Shown: positions 1-8,492 of the stretch, one piece after another
How the letters are laid out: each line of letters starts with the position of its first letter
How positions within the stretch are numbered: position 1 is the first letter of the stretch
Notes under the pieces: generated by a model
Databases searched by the model: none
What the model saw: the letters and a program-made list of their open reading frames with translations, nothing else
What the model was told of the DNA's origin: nothing
Position numbers and translations under genes: made by a program
DNA from: NCEH01 sp043195095
GTDB taxonomy: Bacteria > Pseudomonadota > Alphaproteobacteria > Rhizobiales > Xanthobacteraceae
NCBI RefSeq assembly: GCF_043195095.1
Contig: NZ_JBAFWN010000006.1
DNA length: 64,000 nucleotides
Reading direction: 5' to 3' (one strand)

Positions 1-1509
1 GAGAGCGACGGCAATCGCCTGGTCGCGATCCTGCACGACGTGAGCGAGCGCAAGCGCGCGGAGATCGTGAAGAATGATTTCGTCTCCACCGTCAGCCATG
101 AATTGCGCACGCCGCTGACCTCCATCGCCGGCTCCCTGGGCCTGCTGGATGCGGGCGCCGCCGGTCCGCTGCCGGATGCCGCCAAGCGGCTGGTCGGCAT
201 CGCCCACCAGAACAGCCGCCGCCTGGTGCGGCTGATCAACGACATTCTCGACATCGAGAAAATGCAGTCCGCCTCGGTCGCCTTCGCCCGCGCGCCGGTG
301 TCGGTGGCGCAGGTGGCCCGCGAAGCCATCGAGCAGAACACCGCCTATGCCGACGAGCACCGCGTCCGCCTCGCCCTCGACATCGAGGAGGGCGATTCCA
401 CCGTGGTCGGCGACCACGACCGGCTGATCCAGGTGTTGACCAATCTGATATCCAACGCGGTCAAATTCTCGCCCGTGGACGGCGTCGTGCGCCTCACGGT
501 GGAGCGGCGCGGCGAGATCGTGCGCGCGTGCGTGAAGGACAACGGCGCCGGCATTCCCAAGGCGTTCCGCGCCAATATGTTCACCCGCTTCGCCCAGGCC
601 GACAATTCGGACGCTCGACAGCGCGGCGGCACCGGGCTTGGCCTCGCCATCGTGAAGGACATCGTCGAGCGCCACGCGGGCCGCGTCTCGTTCGAAACCC
701 ATGAGGGACTTGGGACGACCTTCATGGTCGACCTGCCCGCCCGCCTGCCGGTGCCGCCGCCCGAGGGCGGCCCCTCCGCCGCCCATGTGCTGCTGGTCAG
801 CGGCGACGCCCAGCAGACGGACGCCATCACGGCCGCGCTCAACGGCCACGGCATCGTGGTGGAATGCGCCGACACCGCCGCGAAAGCGGAAGGGCACGCC
901 GCGCTTCAACCCTATTCCGTCATCCTGATGGCGCTGCGGCTGCGCGATTCGGACGGCATCACCCTCATCCGATCGCTGCGCCGCTCCGAGCGGACGCGCA
1001 CCACACCGTTGATTTTGCTCTCGCGCGGCGGCATCGGGCCGGTGGTCGAGATCGCCGACTGGTTCGACACACCCCCCGAGCGCGACCGCCTGATCGCCCT
1101 GGTGTCCCGCAGCGCCGTGCTGGCGCGCACCGGCTGCGTGCTGCATCTCTCGCAGGCCAACGAGTCGCGCCGCGCCGTCTCCCATGCGCTGCGCGACTTG
1201 GTCGAAGTGATCCCCGCCGCCAGCCTGGACGATGCCAACGCGATCATGGTGCAACGCGATTGCCGGATGGTGATCGTCGACATGTGGCCGTTCGATCTGT
1301 CCCTGGAGCACCTGACCGCGCTGTGCCGCTTCTGCGCCGAAAACCATCTGCCGCTTGCGATGCTCTCGCCGCGTAGCCACGATCCGCTGATGGCGCGGCG
1401 GCTGGACCAGATGTTCCAGGGCGAGACGCCCGCGCTGCCGACCATGTTCGATACCGTGATCGACCACGTCTCCGGCACCCCGGCCGGCAAGGGGGGACAA
1501 AGCGCGTGA
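1..1509 (+). CDS. Hybrid sensor histidine kinase, 5' end missing
   Basis: The reading frame is open from base 1, so the N-terminus lies outside the window; a GTG at 40 is in frame but is not the start, because the residues before it (ending VAILHDVSERKRAE) look like the end of a PAS sensor domain. A HisKA box follows with the phospho-accepting His at nt 97-99 (SHELRTPL), then a HATPase_c domain with N box (NLISNAVKF), DNGAGIP and GGTGLGLAI. After this come two receiver-like segments (about nt 780-1080 and 1130-1450). The first has Ala where the phospho-acceptor Asp is expected (VILMALRL); the second keeps an Asp (VIVDMW) but is weakly conserved. It overlaps the next gene by four bases (GTGA), so the two are probably translated together and act as partners. 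The stimulus cannot be read. Confidence 0.9.
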   Translation, partial: ESDGNRLVAILHDVSERKRAEIVKNDFVSTVSHELRTPLTSIAGSLGLLDAGAAGPLPDAAKRLVGIAHQNSRRLVRLINDILDIEKMQSASVAFARAPVSVAQVAREAIEQNTAYADEHRVRLALDIEEGDSTVVGDHDRLIQVLTNLISNAVKFSPVDGVVRLTVERRGEIVRACVKDNGAGIPKAFRANMFTRFAQADNSDARQRGGTGLGLAIVKDIVERHAGRVSFETHEGLGTTFMVDLPARLPVPPPEGGPSAAHVLLVSGDAQQTDAITAALNGHGIVVECADTAAKAEGHAALQPYSVILMALRLRDSDGITLIRSLRRSERTRTTPLILLSRGGIGPVVEIADWFDTPPERDRLIALVSRSAVLARTGCVLHLSQANESRRAVSHALRDLVEVIPAASLDDANAIMVQRDCRMVIVDMWPFDLSLEHLTALCRFCAENHLPLAMLSPRSHDPLMARRLDQMFQGETPALPTMFDTVIDHVSGTPAGKGGQSA

Positions 1510-1886
1510 GGCTGCATATCCTCTATGTGGACGATGAGCCCGACATCCGGGAAATCGTGACGCTCGCGCTCAGCCTGGACCCGCAGATCGGCGTCGACAC
1601 GGCGCCGTCCGGGGCCGCCGCGCTCGCCCTCGCGGGCGAGAAATCCTTCGATCTCATCCTGCTGGACGTGATGATGCCGTCCATGGACGGGCCCACCACC
1701 CTCATGCAGCTCCAGCAGAGACGGCTGGCGCCCCCCGCCGCCGTTGCCTTCGTGACGGCGCGCACCCAGGCCCATGAGATCACGCATTTCATGACCCTGG
1801 GCGCCATCGGCGTAATCGCCAAGCCGTTTGACGCCATCCATCTGGCCCGGGACGTCCGCGCCTTGATGGAGCAGCCGCGGCGCTGA
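1506..1886 (+). CDS. Single-domain CheY-like response regulator
   Basis: A 126-residue stand-alone receiver domain without an output domain. Acidic pocket Asp9/Asp10, phospho-acceptor Asp54 (LILLDVMMP), Thr84 and Lys106 (AKPFD) are all present, so it should be phosphorylatable. The GTG start overlaps the stop of the upstream kinase gene, which makes that kinase the likely partner. With no DNA-binding or enzymatic domain it probably acts by protein-protein contact or as an intermediate in a phosphorelay; being intact, it may take over from the degenerate receivers of the kinase. Confidence 0.92.
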   Translation: MRLHILYVDDEPDIREIVTLALSLDPQIGVDTAPSGAAALALAGEKSFDLILLDVMMPSMDGPTTLMQLQQRRLAPPAAVAFVTARTQAHEITHFMTLGAIGVIAKPFDAIHLARDVRALMEQPRR

Positions 1887-2062
1887 TCCCTGCCCCGGCG
1901 TCAGCCGCCGCAACATGCCCCGCCCCTTTTGATGCGTCGCAAAAAACAAGATGCGATCCCCCGCGTCCGGTCCTATGGTGCGCCCAGCGGCCGAGGCCAA
2001 GGTGGTTCACGTACGGGCACCCAAACGACACGCAGCCAAACGACACCCAGGAGGATGGACAG

Positions 2063-2992
2063 ATGAACACGCGCGCGCTTCCTCCAGGCGTTCGAGGCAT
2101 CGGTTATTCCATCCGCGCCACCTCGCCCGACTTTGACGACCTCGGACCCAAGCTGGACGAAGCCGAGCGGCTCGGGGTCGATTTCGTCGAGCTGCCGATC
2201 TTCGCCTGGACCCTGATGGCCGATTGCAAGGTCCTCGAGGACCGGCTCGCCCGGCTGGTGGACGCCACCGCCGGCCGGCCTTTCGGCTATACGGTGCACG
2301 GCCCGCTGGCTGTGAACTTGATGCAGAACGGGCCGCGCCTTGCCCGTCACCAGGCGCTCTTGGATGCGGCGATCTCCGTCGCCGGGGCCTTGAAGGCCGT
2401 CAATCTGGTGCTGCACGCGGGCTGTGTGCGCGATCCCGACGATCATATCCGCGTCGCCTATTCCCGCCAGCGCGAGGCCCTCGCGCAGGCGGGCGACCGG
2501 GCCGCAGAAGCCAATGTCACCTTGTGCGTGGAGAATGTCTTCCGCTTCGAGGCTATGCGGGAAACCGCGGTTCCCTCTCGCCTCGCGGAGGAAATCGACG
2601 CCATCGGCCATCCCTTCGTGCGCGCGACGCTGGACGTGAGCCACGCCTTCCTGCACTGCACGGACGCCGGGCTCGACCTGCTCACCGAGGTTGCGGTCCT
2701 CGCCCCCTTTGCCCGGCATGTGCATGTGCACGACAGTTACGGCCGGCCGCTGGAAAGCTGGACCATCGACGAGGCCGAACGCCTCGCGCTCGGGGAAGGC
2801 GACCTCCATCTGCCGGTGGGCTGGGGCTCCATTCCCTGGGACGAGCTGGCCACGCGGTGCACCTTCGACGCCGGCGCCATCGTCAATCTGGAGCTGCATC
2901 GGCGCTATTGGAGCGAATTGCCGGCGCAGATCGACACCGTCCGCGCCTTGTCCCAGCGGTTCACCACCACGGCGCCGACCGTTCTGGTCTGA
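2063..2992 (+). CDS. Sugar phosphate isomerase/epimerase-like TIM barrel
   Basis: A 309-residue protein of the AP-endonuclease-2/xylose-isomerase-like TIM barrel family. Visible metal-ligand type motifs are TVHGPL (about residue 77), LHAGC, CVENVF with the Glu expected to bind metal, LDVSHAF, HVHDSYG and a late NLELHRR. These usually coordinate a divalent metal in isomerases and epimerases acting on small sugars. A strong ribosome-binding site (AGGAGG at 2049-2054) sits nine bases before the ATG. It stands alone between the receiver gene and the glutamate-synthase-like gene, so the substrate cannot be inferred from neighbours. Confidence 0.8.
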   Translation: MNTRALPPGVRGIGYSIRATSPDFDDLGPKLDEAERLGVDFVELPIFAWTLMADCKVLEDRLARLVDATAGRPFGYTVHGPLAVNLMQNGPRLARHQALLDAAISVAGALKAVNLVLHAGCVRDPDDHIRVAYSRQREALAQAGDRAAEANVTLCVENVFRFEAMRETAVPSRLAEEIDAIGHPFVRATLDVSHAFLHCTDAGLDLLTEVAVLAPFARHVHVHDSYGRPLESWTIDEAERLALGEGDLHLPVGWGSIPWDELATRCTFDAGAIVNLELHRRYWSELPAQIDTVRALSQRFTTTAPTVLV

Positions 2993-3070
2993 GGCGGGCC
3001 AGGAAGCTTCATTGTGCCGCGCCCCGCAACGTCTTAGGTTCGCCCCAACGAGATGATCGGGGGGAGACTC

Positions 3071-4723
3071 ATGCCGGGCGCCATCGAACCAAGCACCATG
3101 ATGCTCATGCGCCGCTACAGCCTCTTCGGGCTGATTTCCGGCCTCGCGCTGCTGTGCCTGATTTTATCCTTCACCGCGCACCCGGCATGGCTGTTCGTAT
3201 TCTGCGTGCTGTTTCCGCTGGTGCTGGTGGGTGTGTTCGACGTGATGCAGCCGCACCATTCGCTGCTGCGCAATTATCCCGTCATCGGCAGCGTGCGCTG
3301 GATCTTCGAGGCGCTGCGCCCCTATCTGCGCCAATATATCGTCGAGGACGATCTGGAAGGGCATCCCTACAATCGCAATGTGCGCAGCCTCGTCTATGCC
3401 CGCGCCAAGGGCGAGGAGGATCGCCAGCCCTTCGGCACCGAGCTCGACACCCAGGCCCCGCAATATGAATGGATGACCCATTCGCTGGCGCCCACGCCGG
3501 TGGCGAAGGAGCCGTTCCGCGTGCAGGTGGGTGGCAAGGAGTGCACGAAGCCCTATGCCGCTGCGACGCTGAACATCTCCGCCATGAGCTTCGGCTCGCT
3601 CGGCCACAATGCCATCGAGGCGCTCAATCTCGGCGCCAAGCGGGGCGGCTTCTATCACGACACCGGCGAGGGCGGGCTTTCCCCCTATCACCGCATCCAT
3701 GGCGGCGACATCGTGTGGGAACTGGGCTCGGGCTATTTCGGTTGCCGCAACCGGGATGGCTCCTTCTCCCCCGAGCGATTCGCGGAAAAAGCCGCCGACC
3801 CGCAGGTGAAGATGGTGGAGATCAAGCTCTCCCAGGGCGCCAAGCCCGGCCACGGCGGCGTGCTGCCGGCCGCCAAGGTGACGCCGGAGATCGCGGAAAT
3901 CCGCGGCATCCCGCTCGGCGAGGATTGCATCTCGCCCTCGCGCCACCCGGCTTTCTCCACCCCGGCGCAGATGATGGAATTCGTCGCCCAGCTGCGCGAG
4001 CTGTCCGGCGGCAAGCCGGTGGGCATCAAGCTGTGTATCGGCCATCCGAGCGAGACCTTCGCCATCGTCAAGGCCATGCTGAAGACCGGCATCATGCCCG
4101 ACTTCGTGGTGGTGGACGGCTCGGAGGGCGGCACCGGCGCGGCGCCGCAGGAATTGGCGGACCATATGGGCATGCCGTTGCGCGAAGGGCTTATCCTCAT
4201 GCGCAACGCCCTGGTGGGCACCGGGCTGCGCGAGCATATGCGACTCGCCGCCTCCGGCAAGGTCACCTCCGGCTTCGGCATGGCGGCCAACATGGCGGTG
4301 GGCGCCGACTGGTGCAACGCGGCCCGCGCCTTCATGTTCTCGCTCGGCTGCGTGATGTCCATGCGCTGCCACACAGGACAATGCCCGACCGGCATCACCA
4401 CCAATGATCCGCACCTCCAGCGCGGCCTGGTGGTGGAGGAGAAGGCGCAGCGCGTCGCCAGCTTCCAGCATCACACGGTTGAGGCGCTCGCCGACCTGGT
4501 CGCCGCCGCCGGGCTCAATCATCCGAACGAATTGCTGCCGCACCATATCTGGCACCGGGTCACGCCGGTCCAGGTGCAGCCGCTCGACCGGCTCTATCCC
4601 TTCCTCTCCACCGGTGTGCTCAACGATGCGCCGGAGGACACGCCCTATGCCGCCGAATGGCGGGCGGCCGATGCCGACAGCTTCGCGCCGCGCGCCACCG
4701 TCGGCCCGCGCCGCGCGGCTTGA
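3071..4723 (+). CDS. Membrane-anchored FMN-binding glutamate-synthase family protein
   Basis: The protein has an N-terminal hydrophobic hairpin (about residues 15-60), then a glutamate synthase central/FMN barrel domain. It has the phosphate-binding and substrate motifs of the family (AMSFGSLG, GEGGLSPYH, KPGHGG, GSEGGTGAAP) and a three-cysteine Fe-S motif near nt 4350-4395 (C-x5-C-x4-C, as in GltB). It lacks the glutaminase domain of GltB and is about 550 residues, the usual length for this orphan group. I chose the ATG at 3071 over the in-frame ATG at 3053 because GGGGAG precedes 3071 at proper spacing. The true gltB lies at 42273, so this is not the housekeeping enzyme; the electron donor and substrate of the family are not settled. 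Confidence 0.85.
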   Translation: MPGAIEPSTMMLMRRYSLFGLISGLALLCLILSFTAHPAWLFVFCVLFPLVLVGVFDVMQPHHSLLRNYPVIGSVRWIFEALRPYLRQYIVEDDLEGHPYNRNVRSLVYARAKGEEDRQPFGTELDTQAPQYEWMTHSLAPTPVAKEPFRVQVGGKECTKPYAAATLNISAMSFGSLGHNAIEALNLGAKRGGFYHDTGEGGLSPYHRIHGGDIVWELGSGYFGCRNRDGSFSPERFAEKAADPQVKMVEIKLSQGAKPGHGGVLPAAKVTPEIAEIRGIPLGEDCISPSRHPAFSTPAQMMEFVAQLRELSGGKPVGIKLCIGHPSETFAIVKAMLKTGIMPDFVVVDGSEGGTGAAPQELADHMGMPLREGLILMRNALVGTGLREHMRLAASGKVTSGFGMAANMAVGADWCNAARAFMFSLGCVMSMRCHTGQCPTGITTNDPHLQRGLVVEEKAQRVASFQHHTVEALADLVAAAGLNHPNELLPHHIWHRVTPVQVQPLDRLYPFLSTGVLNDAPEDTPYAAEWRAADADSFAPRATVGPRRAA

Positions 4724-4735
4724 GGTCCCCTCGCT

Positions 4736-4762
4736 CCGGCTTTGAAACCGTTTCGAAGCCGG
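4736..4762. terminator. Bidirectional hairpin between convergent genes
   Basis: A 12-bp stem with one G-T pair and a 3-base loop (CCGGCTTTGAAA / TTTCGAAGCCGG) lies between the stops of the glutamate-synthase-like gene and the mechanosensitive channel gene. There is no clear T-run on either side, so it may stop transcription weakly or only protect mRNA ends. Confidence 0.5.
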
Positions 4763-4772
4763 GGACGCGGTC

Positions 4773-7163
4773 TCAGCGGGGGTTTTCCTCCAGCACCGGC
4801 AACAGCGCGTCCTCTTCCTGGCGCTCCTTTGCGCCGGGATGCTCCTCGATGATCGGCCCGGGCGTCCGCGCTTCCTCCAGCGCAGCGCGGCGCTTGGCGG
4901 CGGGGGCCGGGCGCGTGGGCTCCACCTCCCCTTGCGCCACATGCAGCGCGGGCGCGTTGCCCTTCTTGTCGACGCCCATATAGAGCGTGGTGTGCGGGAA
5001 CGGGATCTCGATCCCGCGGGCATCGAACGCACCCTTGATGCGGCGGTAGAACTCGCGCCGGACGTTCCATTGGCCGAGTGGGCGGGTCTTGAACCGCCCG
5101 CGCAGCCACACGCCCGAATCTTCCAGCGCTTCCACCCCGACCACCTCGAACGGCGCGACGATGCTTTCCGCCAGGGGTCCCGAGGTCGCCATGTCCTGGG
5201 CAACCTCGGCCATCACGCCGAGGGCTTCGTCGATGCTCTCGCGATAGGCCACGCGCACGTCGACGACGGCATAGGCGAATTGCTTCGACATATTTTTCAC
5301 CGTCTGCACTTCGCTGAACGGCATGGAATGCACATTCCCGTCGAAATCGCGCAGATGCAGGGTGCGGATGGTAATTTTCTCCACCAGCCCCCCATGCGTG
5401 CCTAATTCCACCACATCCCCCACCGAGATGGTGTCCTCCATCAGGATGAACACGCCGGTGATCACGTCCTTCACCAGGGTCTGCGCGCCGAAGCCGACCG
5501 CCAGGCCCAGCACGCCGGCGCCGGCCAGGAGCGGGGCGATGTTCACGCCGATCTCCGATAGGATGATCAGCCCGACGAGGGTGAGCAGGACGATCCGCAG
5601 GGCATTCTGCAGGAATGGCAGCAGGGTCTTCAGCCGGGTCGAGGCGGGACGGCGGGTCGCCAGCCGCTCGGCGAACACGCTGCCCAATTCCCACACCACG
5701 AGGCCGGCCAGCATCACGATGGAGATGGACACCAGCCGCCCAAGCACCGCCTGGCCGCGCAGCGAACCCAGCCATTCGAACGGCGCGCCGCCCCAGATCT
5801 CCAGCAGGACGAGCGCGACGAGCAGCGCAAGCAGCACCTGCCCCACCCGGCGCAGGAATGGCAGATAGCGATTGGCGCGCGCCTCCAGCAAGGGAAACTG
5901 AAGGCGCGTCTCCACCGAAAGCCTGAATATGGTGCCGAGCACCCGGCCAAGGCCGAGATACACCAGCCGGGCCACGACGACCACGAGCACGGACAGCATG
6001 CTGGCGCGGGCGAGATAGGCAAAGCCGCCGGGAATCTCCAGCACCCACACGGCGTAAATCGCCGCCACGTAAGCGATCGCCAGAAGATGCCAGAAGTCGG
6101 CAAAATGGCGGCGCAGGCGGCGGAAACTTGTGGTGTCCTCGCGCGATCCGCGCAGGACGCGCGCCACCGGCGCACGCACCTGAAGCACGAACACGATGGC
6201 CATTCCGGCGATCAGCAAGCCCAGCAGGTCGCTGAAGAACCCGAAGGCGCTCTGCGACAGGCCGAGAATCCAGCCCGTGCGGACAAGGAAATACCCATAG
6301 ACCGCGACCGTGGTGAACCGGCGCCACCAAAGATAGGCATAGGTGGCCCCCTCGTCATCCAAAGCGACAAGGCGCAGCGCAGGCGTGCGCGGCGCCAGAA
6401 CCGCGCGTCCGGCGGCATTGATGAGCCGCGCCATCACATTCGCATGGAGCACGCTCACCACCGCCAGGCGCACCACGAAGCCCACCTCCGCGAAGCCCAG
6501 AATGCCAAAGGCCACCAAGGCGAACGCCGCAATCGGCAGCACATCAAGAATCGTCCGCACCACCAGCAGCAGCGCGCGCACCAGCCACGATCGGGATTGT
6601 CGTGCTTCCACGGCCCGTCGCGGCGCCGCCAGCAGGCGGATGGTCATCCATTCCGCCAGCAGCGCGCCCGCGAGGACGCCGAGCACGGTCACCACCGTCC
6701 AGGCCAGACGCTGCACCGTGAAGGGGTCCGTGAGCGTCTCGGCCACATAGCTCAGTTGTTCGGGAATCTGCTCCATCTCGCCGATGGCGGACAAAACGCC
6801 GGTGGAGAGGGAGGCCAGGGACTGGGTCGCCTGGGACAGCCAGTCGGAGCGAACCGCATCCTCACCTTGCTCGGCCGGCGCGGACGGGACCGCACGCAGC
6901 AGGCCCCGCAGATTGGAGAGAAACTGGTCGCGTTCCGTGGGATCGGACAAGGTGCGCAGCAGCCGCTCGGCATCTTGCCGCTCGCTGCCGGTGAGCGCGG
7001 CGCCCGAGGCAGGCGCGGGCTGCGCCGGGGAGGCGGACGTGGAGCCGGGCGTTACGGGGAGGATTTGGGCGCCGGCGGGAAGCGATGTCCCAACCATGGC
7101 GCACACGAGCAAGACAACAATCAGCGGAACGCAGCGCATCGCGCCGTTGCGCGCAAAATTCAT
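4773..7163 (-). CDS. Large MscS-family mechanosensitive channel
   Basis: A 796-residue protein with a signal peptide (cleavage expected near AGA-Q, about residue 33), a Pro/Ala-rich periplasmic segment, and about ten membrane segments ending in the conserved MscS pore and beta domain (GAGVLGLAVGFGAQTLVKD, then GDVVEL, HLRDFDGNVHSMPFSEV). Pore-helix glycines and alanines are intact. The C-terminal cytoplasmic tail is charged and Pro-rich. The architecture resembles YbdG/YnaI-type or MscM-like larger channels rather than the small MscS. It should open on membrane tension and release solutes during osmotic downshock. AGGAA lies 7 bases before the ATG. It is divergent from the hsp20 gene. Confidence 0.9.
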   Translation of the reverse strand: MNFARNGAMRCVPLIVVLLVCAMVGTSLPAGAQILPVTPGSTSASPAQPAPASGAALTGSERQDAERLLRTLSDPTERDQFLSNLRGLLRAVPSAPAEQGEDAVRSDWLSQATQSLASLSTGVLSAIGEMEQIPEQLSYVAETLTDPFTVQRLAWTVVTVLGVLAGALLAEWMTIRLLAAPRRAVEARQSRSWLVRALLLVVRTILDVLPIAAFALVAFGILGFAEVGFVVRLAVVSVLHANVMARLINAAGRAVLAPRTPALRLVALDDEGATYAYLWWRRFTTVAVYGYFLVRTGWILGLSQSAFGFFSDLLGLLIAGMAIVFVLQVRAPVARVLRGSREDTTSFRRLRRHFADFWHLLAIAYVAAIYAVWVLEIPGGFAYLARASMLSVLVVVVARLVYLGLGRVLGTIFRLSVETRLQFPLLEARANRYLPFLRRVGQVLLALLVALVLLEIWGGAPFEWLGSLRGQAVLGRLVSISIVMLAGLVVWELGSVFAERLATRRPASTRLKTLLPFLQNALRIVLLTLVGLIILSEIGVNIAPLLAGAGVLGLAVGFGAQTLVKDVITGVFILMEDTISVGDVVELGTHGGLVEKITIRTLHLRDFDGNVHSMPFSEVQTVKNMSKQFAYAVVDVRVAYRESIDEALGVMAEVAQDMATSGPLAESIVAPFEVVGVEALEDSGVWLRGRFKTRPLGQWNVRREFYRRIKGAFDARGIEIPFPHTTLYMGVDKKGNAPALHVAQGEVEPTRPAPAAKRRAALEEARTPGPIIEEHPGAKERQEEDALLPVLEENPR

Positions 7164-7364
7164 CGGCAGTTCCTGTGCTTAGCGTGAAGCGGGCGAACGG
7201 CACCGCGCGCGCAGGCATCCGCTGCAAAACGGAAACAGGCTGAAGGCCCCAACGCATCGGTGGCCGGCTGGTTCCGCAAGCGGTCGAAAAACCCGAGTGA
7301 AGCCAGCCTGCGGACGCGCGGCGCGGCGATGCGACCGGGCTCGGCGCCCGGTGTGGCCCGACAT

Positions 7365-7393
7365 CTTGCGGCATGCCTGGAACGCCACCATAT
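7365..7393 (+). promoter_or_regulatory. Candidate RpoH heat-shock promoter of hsp20
   Basis: CTTGCG at 7365-7370 and CCATAT at 7388-7393, 17 bases apart, resemble the -35 (CTTG) and -10 (CCCATNT-like) elements of sigma-32 promoters. Transcription would begin near 7400 and give a leader of about 90 bases, the length expected for the ROSE leader seen below. It lies in the 325-bp gap between the channel gene and hsp20. Confidence 0.45.
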
Positions 7394-7427
7394 GGGAAGG
7401 CGTCGGGGTGCCTTATGGGGTCCCGGT

Positions 7428-7488
7428 GGATGTGGCCCGGACCGGGCCGCATCCGAACCGCAAAGTCGCTTGATGAGGACTTTGGCTT
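7428..7488 (+). promoter_or_regulatory. ROSE-type RNA thermometer in the hsp20 leader
   Basis: Two hairpins precede hsp20. The first (7428-7454) is a stable GC-rich 12-bp stem. The second (7462-7483) pairs AAAG with CTTT and places UCGCU (7466-7470) opposite the Shine-Dalgarno AGGA (7476-7479), which lies 9 bases before the start codon. UCGCU matches the U(U/C)GCU motif that defines ROSE elements, including the G opposite G that makes them melt with heat. ROSE leaders are known before small heat-shock genes of rhizobia and relatives. At normal temperature the element should hide the ribosome-binding site. Confidence 0.75.
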
Positions 7489-7917
7489 ATGTCGCGGATC
7501 TCTTCATTGTCGAACCCCTTCCTTCTGGGTTTCGACGAGGTCGAGCGGGTGCTCGATCGGGTGACCAAGGGGGCCGAGGGTTATCCTCCCTACAATGTGG
7601 AGAGGATCGATTCGTCCACCGGCGCGCCGCTGCGGCTGCGTATCACGCTCGCCGTCGCGGGGTTTACCGTCGAACAGCTCGACGTCACCCTCGAGGAGAA
7701 GGAACTGACCATTCGCGGCCGCCAGGTCGAGGATGGGGAAGACCGGATCTACCTGCATCGGGGGATCGCGGCCCGCCAGTTCCAGCGCACGTTCGTTCTG
7801 GCCGAGGGCATGAATGTACTCGGCGCCGAATTGCGCAACGGACTTCTGTCCATCGATCTCGTCCGCCCGGAACCGACCCGGCAGGCCAAGCGCATCGACA
7901 TCGTCGCCCGACCGTGA
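7489..7917 (+). CDS. Small heat-shock protein, Hsp20/IbpA family
   Basis: A 142-residue alpha-crystallin-domain chaperone. The N-terminal F-rich arm (NPFLLGFDEVERVLD) and YPPYNVE are typical of the class A small heat-shock proteins of rhizobia, followed by the beta-sandwich (LRITLAVAGF, ELTIRGRQ, YLHRGIAARQFQRTFVL, LRNGLLSIDL). It should hold unfolding proteins for refolding by DnaK/ClpB. It is controlled by the leader and promoter just upstream, and a DUF1150 gene follows after 48 bases. Confidence 0.93.
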   Translation: MSRISSLSNPFLLGFDEVERVLDRVTKGAEGYPPYNVERIDSSTGAPLRLRITLAVAGFTVEQLDVTLEEKELTIRGRQVEDGEDRIYLHRGIAARQFQRTFVLAEGMNVLGAELRNGLLSIDLVRPEPTRQAKRIDIVARP

Positions 7918-7965
7918 AGGAACGGAAGGGAAAGGTCGGCGTTGCGGAATGGAGAGGTTGAGAAA

Positions 7966-8235
7966 ATGATTGAGAAGAGCATCACAGACACGAGCGTCAT
8001 GCCCCTCAGCCCGGAAGCCCTCGCGGGCCTGGGCGGCGGCGAGATCGCCTATTTGCGCACCATCCGGTCGGAAGACGTGCCGCGCCTGTTCCCGCAGGCG
8101 CCGCAGATCGCACCGGGGCTGACCCTGTTCACCCTGCACGCGGCCGACGGCACGCCGATCATGCTGACCGACAGCCGCGAAGCGGCGCTCGCGAATGCCA
8201 GCGAGCATGAACTGGTCACGGTTTCGGTGCATTGA
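7966..8235 (+). CDS. DUF1150 family protein
   Basis: An 89-residue protein with the DUF1150 pattern (LGGGEIAYLRTIRSEDVPRLFP, then LFTLHAADGTPIMLTDSR, ending HELVTVSVH). The ATG at 7966 is preferred over an in-frame TTG at 7942 because GGAGAGG (7951-7957) precedes it. Genes of this family commonly follow hsp20 in Hyphomicrobiales, and the 48-base spacing here suggests co-transcription under heat-shock control. Its biochemical role is not known; a client- or chaperone-related role is inference from linkage. Confidence 0.85.
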   Translation: MIEKSITDTSVMPLSPEALAGLGGGEIAYLRTIRSEDVPRLFPQAPQIAPGLTLFTLHAADGTPIMLTDSREAALANASEHELVTVSVH

Positions 8236-8250
8236 CCCCATAGCGCGCCG

Positions 8251-8280
8251 CGCCCCGCTGGCGCGGCCGCTCGCGGGGCG
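8251..8280 (+). terminator. Hairpin after hsp20-DUF1150
   Basis: An 8-bp GC stem (CGCCCCGC / GCGGGGCG) with a 14-base loop lies 15 bases after the DUF1150 stop. There is no T-run, so intrinsic termination would be weak. The rest of 8281-8492 shows nothing else. Confidence 0.35.
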
Positions 8281-8492
8281 GGCTCCAGCTCTCAGCAGGA
8301 CACGCGCGGCGGCTGCCGTATTCATCGCCACGCGCAGGGAATAGGGGTTCACGGCCGCCGCGACAGGAAGCCCGTTCGCGACAAACGGCCCGCTGGCCGT
8401 ATCCCATGCGCAATCGGATTTGATCCGCAGGCGCGACACGGCACAAGGCGCCGCTTCCGGCCCCTACGTTTCCAGAGATTGAAAGAGAACCC

